Positions 59,026-64,000 of a stretch of 64,000 bases of DNA are shown here, in pieces. The notes beneath the pieces were generated by a model, which was not told the DNA's origin, made no database searches, and worked only from the letters and a program-made list of their open reading frames with translations. The translations under genes were made by a program, and so were the position numbers. Position 1 is the first letter of the stretch. Every line of letters starts with the position of its first letter. Source of the stretch: an uncultured Bacteroidia bacterium. Lineage in GTDB: Bacteria; Bacteroidota; Bacteroidia; Bacteroidales; Prolixibacteraceae. The DNA is taken from assembly GCA_903923905.1 (NCBI GenBank), contig CAIXZH010000116.1:55077-119076 (forward strand). Direction: 5' to 3'.

Positions 59026-61404
59026 GTGAGAGTTTGTATTGCTGAAAAACCCAGTGTTGCCAAAGAAATTGCTTCAATTATTGGGGCTAAGAGCCGGATG
59101 GACGGCTATTATGAAGGAAATGGCTATCAGGTTACCTGGACTTTTGGTCACCTTTGTACCTTAAAGGAGCCGCATGACTATTCTCCGCAATGGAAATCGT
59201 GGGATATGCGCGAGCTTCCAATGCTACCTGACCGGTTTGGAATTAAGCTGATTGATGACAACGGGGTTAAGAAACAGTTTGGGATCATCGAAAAGCTTGT
59301 CAGCAATGCTGATGAAGTGATCAATTGCGGGGATGCCGGACAGGAAGGGGAGCTCATTCAACGATGGGTGCTCTCTAAGGCGGGTAACAACAAACCGTTA
59401 AAACGACTTTGGATCTCTTCGTTAACAGAGGAAGCAATAAGGGAAGGGTTTGAGCATTTACGTGAGGGGCATGATTTTGATAACCTCTATGCTGCAGGCA
59501 GTGCACGGGCAATTGGCGACTGGCTGCTCGGCATGAATGCCACGAGGCTCTATACCCTCAAATACGGCCAGAATAAGCAGGTTCTTTCAATTGGCAGGGT
59601 GCAGACACCAACACTTTCGCTGATTGTCAAACGGCAACTCGAAATCGGTAACTTCAAACCGGAACCTTACTGGGAGCTTAAAACAAAATACCGCGAAGTT
59701 ATCTTTTCTGCTACTTCAGGACGATTTGCCTCTGAAGAAGAGGCATCGGTGCAGCTTAAAGAGATAAGCGGACATGAATTTTATATTGTATCGTACGAAA
59801 AGAAAACAGGGAGTGAGGCCCCTTTGCGTCTCTTTGACCTGACCTCACTGCAGGTGGATGGTAACCGCAAATATGGATTTACTGCTGAAGAGACACTGAA
59901 ATTAATTCAAAGTCTGTATGAAAAAAAACTCACTACTTATCCGCGTGTTGATACTACTTACCTTTCAGAAGATATCTATCCCAAAGTGCCCGGGATCCTG
60001 GAGAAATTAACCTCTTATCAGGAATTTACGGCGCCTTTGCTTAATGCAAAAATAAAGAAAACGCCGAAAATATTTGACAATCAAAAAATTACGGATCACC
60101 ACGCGATTATTCCAACCGGTGTACTTTCAAGTTCACTCACCCCTGATGAACGTAAAATATTTGATATGGTTGCCCGGCGATTTATCAGCGTTTTTTATCC
60201 CGATTGCAAAGTGTCGAATGTTATCGTTTTAGGTGAAGCAAATCGGGTGGAATTTAAAGTAACCGGGAAACAGATTCTTGAACCTGGATGGCGGGTGGTC
60301 TATAAAGAAGATGCAGGCAAAGCTTCTGCCGATGAAAATATTCTCCCCCTGTTTCAAAAAGGGGAACATGGCCCTCATGAACCTGAACTGGGGGAGAAAA
60401 TGACTCAGCCTCCGAAACATTATACAGAGGCAACCCTGCTTAGGGCGATGGAGACTGCAGGTAAAAATGTGGATGATGATGAACTTCGGGATCTGCTCAA
60501 ACAAAATGGGATTGGACGACCTTCAACTAGGGCTAATATTATTGAAACCCTTTTCCGACGAAAATACATCTATCGGGACAAGAAAAAAATCGTCGCTAAT
60601 CCTACCGGAATTGAGCTAATCCAGATCATCGAAAATGAATTGCTTAAATCTGCTGAACTCACCGGTCAGTGGGAAAAGAAGCTGAGACAAATTGAAGAGG
60701 GGAAATACGAAATTTCAGCATTTATGGCTGAAATGAAAGAGATGGTAACTGAAATTGTCAGGCAAGTAAAACAATCGGCTGGCAAAGTGATTGCCGTGGC
60801 TCCGCAGGAGGAAAAAGTTGCTGTCGAAAAAGCGATTACTCCAACCAAAAAGATCAGAACTCCTATATCAGTATTGAAGGATTCAATAAGTTGTCCCAAG
60901 TGCAAAAAGGGGGAAGTGGTTAAAGGAAAACAGACATGGGGTTGTACTGCATACCGTGATGGATGTGATTTCAGACTTCCGTTTGAATTCTCAGGGAAGA
61001 AAATCAGCGATACAAATATCAATGCCTTGTGCAGAAAGGGGAAAAGTGGCGGGATTAAAATAATTGATTCAGAAAAAAAAGAGATGAGTGGTCATATTCT
61101 TTTGAATAGTAATTTTAGCCTTTCTTTTGAACCCATGGTTTTGGAGGAGTTGCACTGTCCAAAATGTAAAAAAGGGCTGATCATAAAGGGTAAAACAGCA
61201 TGGGGATGTGGTGAATTCCGAAATGGTTGCCTGCTCAGAATCCCTTTTGTCTATATGGGTAAGGAATTGTCAGAAAGTCAAATGGAACAGCTGATCCGGA
61301 AGGGAAGAACAGGAAAAATAAATGGATTTATTGGAGTTGGCAGCTCCAAAATCGATGCCAGATTAGTCTTTGATAAGGATTTTAAGATTAATTTGGAATA
61401 TTAG
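59026..61404 (+). CDS. topB: DNA topoisomerase III
   Basis: 792 residues from a GTG start at 59026, which places the conserved N-terminus RVCIAEKPSVAKEIA directly at the beginning. Type IA topoisomerase: Toprim domain (1-140, with DAGQEGELI), the GxGRVQTPTLSL segment, catalytic Tyr305 in TTYPRVDTTYL, and KNGIGRPSTRANIIE-like motif near residue 495. The C-terminal tail holds two four-cysteine zinc-ribbon-like repeats (SCPKCKKGE and HCPKCKKGL, each with a WGC-x6-GC second half). It relaxes and decatenates DNA during replication and recombination. Confidence 0.95.
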   Translation: MRVCIAEKPSVAKEIASIIGAKSRMDGYYEGNGYQVTWTFGHLCTLKEPHDYSPQWKSWDMRELPMLPDRFGIKLIDDNGVKKQFGIIEKLVSNADEVINCGDAGQEGELIQRWVLSKAGNNKPLKRLWISSLTEEAIREGFEHLREGHDFDNLYAAGSARAIGDWLLGMNATRLYTLKYGQNKQVLSIGRVQTPTLSLIVKRQLEIGNFKPEPYWELKTKYREVIFSATSGRFASEEEASVQLKEISGHEFYIVSYEKKTGSEAPLRLFDLTSLQVDGNRKYGFTAEETLKLIQSLYEKKLTTYPRVDTTYLSEDIYPKVPGILEKLTSYQEFTAPLLNAKIKKTPKIFDNQKITDHHAIIPTGVLSSSLTPDERKIFDMVARRFISVFYPDCKVSNVIVLGEANRVEFKVTGKQILEPGWRVVYKEDAGKASADENILPLFQKGEHGPHEPELGEKMTQPPKHYTEATLLRAMETAGKNVDDDELRDLLKQNGIGRPSTRANIIETLFRRKYIYRDKKKIVANPTGIELIQIIENELLKSAELTGQWEKKLRQIEEGKYEISAFMAEMKEMVTEIVRQVKQSAGKVIAVAPQEEKVAVEKAITPTKKIRTPISVLKDSISCPKCKKGEVVKGKQTWGCTAYRDGCDFRLPFEFSGKKISDTNINALCRKGKSGGIKIIDSEKKEMSGHILLNSNFSLSFEPMVLEELHCPKCKKGLIIKGKTAWGCGEFRNGCLLRIPFVYMGKELSESQMEQLIRKGRTGKINGFIGVGSSKIDARLVFDKDFKINLEY

Positions 61405-61490
61405 TAACTTGTTTTAAGTTGAAAGTTTGTTCAAACTAAACTTTTAAAGCAGCGAAATGTTAAGTTTATTATAGGTAAAAGTTAAAATAT

Positions 61491-62117
61491 ATGAAATTTT
61501 CCCTGAACAGCAAGGATAACGAAGGTTATAGCAAGGTTGAGGTTTACAATGAGGCAAACGTGCTCAAAATGGCAGAGCATTATCGCGAAATTCTAAAATT
61601 GATTGGTGAAGACGTTGGGCGTGAGGGATTGCTTCAGTCTCCTGTCCGGATCTCAAAAGCGATGCAATTTTTAACGCAGGGATATAATATGGATCCTGAC
61701 GAGATTCTTAAATCCGCCCTCTTTAAAGAAGATTACCGCCAAATGGTAATTGTGAAAGATATAGAGATTTATTCGCTCTGCGAACATCATATGCTCCCAT
61801 TTGTCGGAAAGGCTTATGTAGCCTATATTCCGAATGGATATATTACCGGTTTGAGCAAGATAGCCAGGGTTGTTGAGGCCTACTCAAGGCGTTTACAGGT
61901 TCAGGAACGGCTCACTACCCAAATTAAGGAATGCATCCAAAATGCATTAAATCCACTTGGCGTAGCTGTCGTTATCGAAGCGAAACATATGTGTATGAGT
62001 ATGCGGGGAGTGGAGAAACAAAATTCAGTCACAACCACCTCTGATTTTACAGGGGCTTTTCAGAAAGAGGCTACACGTCAGGAGTTTATAAGATTAATTT
62101 CATCAAATTTGTCATAA
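61491..62117 (+). CDS. folE: GTP cyclohydrolase I
   Basis: 208 residues, the normal length. It has the zinc-binding [10 protein letters not shown] and HMCMSMRGV segments with the ligand cysteines and histidine, the [20 protein letters not shown] core and a C-terminal EF(I)RLI ending. The enzyme converts GTP to dihydroneopterin triphosphate, the first step of folate (tetrahydropterin) synthesis, and acts as a decamer in the cytoplasm. It lies 86 bases after topB and 50 bases before fabD; the promoter of fabD begins inside its last codons. Confidence 0.96.
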   Translation: MKFSLNSKDNEGYSKVEVYNEANVLKMAEHYREILKLIGEDVGREGLLQSPVRISKAMQFLTQGYNMDPDEILKSALFKEDYRQMVIVKDIEIYSLCEHHMLPFVGKAYVAYIPNGYITGLSKIARVVEAYSRRLQVQERLTTQIKECIQNALNPLGVAVVIEAKHMCMSMRGVEKQNSVTTTSDFTGAFQKEATRQEFIRLISSNLS

Positions 62118-62140
62118 TTTCGCTAAATTTAGTAGTTTTG
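62108..62140 (+). promoter_or_regulatory. Candidate promoter of fabD
   Basis: TTTG (62108-62111) and TAGTTTTG (62133-62140) are separated by 21 bases and both match the Bacteroidota -33/-7 consensus. The -33 element is inside the end of folE. The leader would be about 20 bases before the ATG at 62168. Confidence 0.55.
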
Positions 62141-62167
62141 CAGCTGTAAATTTTAGAACGAAAAATT

Positions 62168-63058
62168 ATGAAGGCATATGTATTCCCGGGACAGGGAGCC
62201 CAATTTGTTGGAATGGGCAAAGATTTGTATGACAATTCGTTAAAGGCACGCGAGCTGTTCGAAAAGGCGAATGAAATACTCGGATTCCGAATTACCGATC
62301 TGATGTTTAATGGCACAGATGAGGACCTACGTCAGACTAAAGTTACTCAGCCTGCCATTTTTTTACATTCAGTAATTCTGGCAAAAACGTTGGGTGACAG
62401 TTTTCAACCCGACATGGTAGCCGGACATTCTCTGGGTGAATTCTCGGCCCTGGTTGCAAGCGGGGCACTATCTTTCGAAGACGGTCTCCGGTTGGTTTCC
62501 AAACGGGCTTTGGCTATGCAAAAGGCCTGTGAAGCTGAACCTTCAACCATGGCAGCCATTGTCGGGCTTGAAGATGACGTCGTTGAAATAATATGCAGTG
62601 AAATCAATGAAGTTGTGGTTCCTGCCAATTACAATTGTCCCGGACAGCTCGTCATTTCCGGATCCCTCCAGGGAATCGACCTTGCCTGTGAGAAACTTAC
62701 AATCGCAGGTGCAAAGCGTGCGTTGAAATTAAGTGTGGGTGGAGCGTTCCATTCTCCCTTGATGGAACCTGCCCGTGCAGAGCTGGCTGAGGCGATAAAT
62801 TCGACAAACTTTGCGACACCCGGTTGCCCTGTTTACCAAAATGTGAATGCCACACCGGTGACAGCTCCTGAGGAAATCAAGAGAAACCTGATCGCACAGC
62901 TGACCGCACCTGTCCGGTGGACCCAAACAGTAAAGAATATGATCGCTGATGGATGCACTTCATTTACGGAAGTTGGTCCGGGACAAGTACTCCAGGGGCT
63001 GGTCAAAAAAGTGGACCGGTCGATGAATACTACCGGTATTAATACTTATCAGGGATAA
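62168..63058 (+). CDS. fabD: Malonyl-CoA:ACP transacylase
   Basis: 296 residues. The N-terminus has the conserved AYVFPGQGAQFVGMG oxyanion region, the nucleophile Ser88 is in AGHSLGEFSAL, and the catalytic histidine is in GGAFHSPLMEPA; the QLTAPVRWTQTV segment and FTEVGPGQVLQGLV close the domain. It moves malonyl groups from CoA to acyl carrier protein for fatty-acid elongation. It stands apart from other fab genes here, following folE, with its own promoter and a downstream hairpin. Confidence 0.96.
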   Translation: MKAYVFPGQGAQFVGMGKDLYDNSLKARELFEKANEILGFRITDLMFNGTDEDLRQTKVTQPAIFLHSVILAKTLGDSFQPDMVAGHSLGEFSALVASGALSFEDGLRLVSKRALAMQKACEAEPSTMAAIVGLEDDVVEIICSEINEVVVPANYNCPGQLVISGSLQGIDLACEKLTIAGAKRALKLSVGGAFHSPLMEPARAELAEAINSTNFATPGCPVYQNVNATPVTAPEEIKRNLIAQLTAPVRWTQTVKNMIADGCTSFTEVGPGQVLQGLVKKVDRSMNTTGINTYQG

Positions 63059-63076
63059 ATAAGGAGATACAATATT

Positions 63077-63116
63077 GAAGAGAGGGTATCCCAAATCAGT
63101 CGGATGCCCTCTCTTC
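63077..63116 (+). terminator. Stem-loop downstream of fabD
   Basis: GAAGAGAGGGTATCC (63077-63091) pairs with GGATGCCCTCTCTTC (63102-63116) with a single G-T wobble around a 10-base loop. It begins 18 bases after the fabD stop and lies between convergent genes. The T-tract after it is poor. Confidence 0.6.
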
Positions 63117-63253
63117 TAATGAGTTCTGATACCCTTTCTTAGCAGCTAACTTGAATATCATATCTGGTGTTAAACGTCTTAAACAAAGCCTGAAATACAT
63201 TCTTTCTCCGGTTAGATATCAGCCAGCTGCAAGTTACCGGTTGCAAGCTTCTT

Positions 63254-64000
63254 TTATTGGGTTAAAGGAACACTGCTGTACAAATGATATTCTCCGGGCT
63301 GAAGGGTCACACTATAGGTTGTATAGGTAAGATTAATGCTTGTTCCTGTAAAATTGTCATACCAGGTACCATTTGAGGGAAAAGTTATAACAGCCGATTG
63401 CGGGATAACATCAAAATTACCAATCACTTCAACATTTGCAGTGGGATCTTTTAACTGGATAGTTTTAACTGCCGCTCCGAGATTATACGAAAATATGGTT
63501 GATGCGAACACCGGATTTTTAATTTTCATATTAATCATTTTAGAGTATACGCTAAATAAATGCATCCTGTTCGGATCAGATGTGTACTCCCAATGAATGG
63601 GCTTATCACCTAATCGGCCACCATTGTCTATTGAAATATCATACCCTAATTCCCCAAACTGCCAGATCATCTTTGGACCCGGAGAAGAAAACATGAAGAC
63701 CGCCCCAAGTTCATCCCGCTGCAAGCCTGTTGGCAGAGTCTTGGTATTATAGCCACCGGAGGCATTTCCATAAGTTTCATTTTTATACTGAAGTCTTTCC
63801 TGGTCGTGGCTTTCAAAGTAAGAAATAATACTATATGCTAATGATGATGAAAATCCAGACTGGTCATAGAATAATCCGGAAATGTCCCAGCTGGGATTTG
63901 TGGCCCAACCCATGGTAGCTTGCTCGCCTGGCGTACTCAGATTATTCCACACGATGTATCCCAGTTGGGCAACGACTTGTTGTTCAGTTGGTACAGTCCA
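63254..64000 (-). CDS. GH13 alpha-amylase family protein, C-terminal part, cut by window edge
   Basis: 249 residues are visible; the frame is open through the right edge, so the N-terminus, with most catalytic residues, lies outside. An internal GTG at 63952 is not a true start, because the frame continues upstream with compatible sequence. Family features are the region IV motif YFESHDQERL (His-Asp near the active site), SSPGPKMIWQFGELGYD and a C-terminal beta domain with TWYDNFTG and LQPGEYHLY. The enzyme would act on alpha-1,4-glucans. It is probably exported as other Bacteroidota GH13 enzymes are, but the signal peptide is not in view. Confidence 0.85.
   Translation of the reverse strand, partial: WTVPTEQQVVAQLGYIVWNNLSTPGEQATMGWATNPSWDISGLFYDQSGFSSSLAYSIISYFESHDQERLQYKNETYGNASGGYNTKTLPTGLQRDELGAVFMFSSPGPKMIWQFGELGYDISIDNGGRLGDKPIHWEYTSDPNRMHLFSVYSKMINMKIKNPVFASTIFSYNLGAAVKTIQLKDPTANVEVIGNFDVIPQSAVITFPSNGTWYDNFTGTSINLTYTTYSVTLQPGEYHLYSSVPLTQ

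Noticed and set aside
63254..63952. Reading the GH13 fragment as a complete 232-residue gene from GTG 63952
   Set aside because: The frame stays open to the window edge and the visible part begins in the middle of an amylase barrel, so it is a truncated view of a longer gene.
1..64000. Insertion sequences, integrases, attachment sites, tRNA or rRNA genes
   Set aside because: No transposase or recombinase motif and no tRNA-like cloverleaf or rRNA segment was recognised while reading the intergenic regions on both strands; automatic searches could still find weak ones.

Overview
The window looks like a chromosomal segment of a free-living Bacteroidota species, most likely a polysaccharide-degrading Marinilabiliales/Bacteroidales relative. 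The grounds are two SusC/SusD outer-membrane uptake pairs, a hybrid two-component system, an ECF sigma/FecR pair, many exported glycoside hydrolases, Bacteroidota-type promoter elements (TAnnTTTG) and sparse Shine-Dalgarno sequences. Genus is not determinable from the sequence alone.

Layout. 1-2262 (minus): a cellobiose 2-epimerase-like enzyme and the N-terminal part of a large exported protein. 2436-6584 (plus): a four-gene membrane redox module (tetraheme cytochrome c, Tat-exported 4x[4Fe-4S] protein, NrfD/PsrC-type quinone-interacting subunit, polytopic membrane protein). 6876-10093 (minus): a class A beta-lactamase overlapping by 4 bases a Tat-exported six-hairpin glycosidase-like protein. 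10417-29040 (plus): polysaccharide utilisation locus 1, with a hybrid two-component regulator, SusC, SusD, GH51, two GH43 enzymes, aldose 1-epimerase and GH97, pointing to arabinan or arabinose-decorated glycans. 29380-35380 (minus): GH51, GH127 and a second GH51 that is split by a single-base frameshift. 35741-49151 (minus): locus 2, with ECF sigma factor, FecR anti-sigma factor, SusC with an N-terminal signalling domain, SusD, GH65, an unassigned six-hairpin glycosidase and a second GH97. 49401-53887 (minus): a four-gene cassette of SGNH-TPR protein, SxtJ-like protein, a 49-residue DUF5989/SxtK-like peptide and a NodU/CmcH/SxtI-type carbamoyltransferase. 54233-55768 (plus): a fourth GH51. 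56019-63058: two small conserved proteins, a dihydroorotate dehydrogenase-like protein, a TonB-like protein, topoisomerase III, GTP cyclohydrolase I and FabD. 63254-64000: the C-terminal part of a GH13 alpha-amylase, cut by the window edge.

How it works together (inference from families). Extracellular or periplasmic GH43 and GH51 enzymes would release alpha-L-arabinofuranose, GH127 beta-L-arabinofuranose, and the two GH97 enzymes terminal alpha-galactose or beta-L-arabinopyranose. The two SusC/D pairs import oligosaccharides and the epimerase speeds sugar anomer exchange. Locus 1 would be switched by a periplasmic-sensing hybrid histidine kinase, locus 2 by a trans-envelope sigma/anti-sigma relay through its SusC. 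The most unusual pieces are the SxtIJK-like carbamoylation cassette, the beta-lactamase/glycosidase overlap and the frameshifted GH51. No tRNA, rRNA, CRISPR array, transposase or integrase was recognised.
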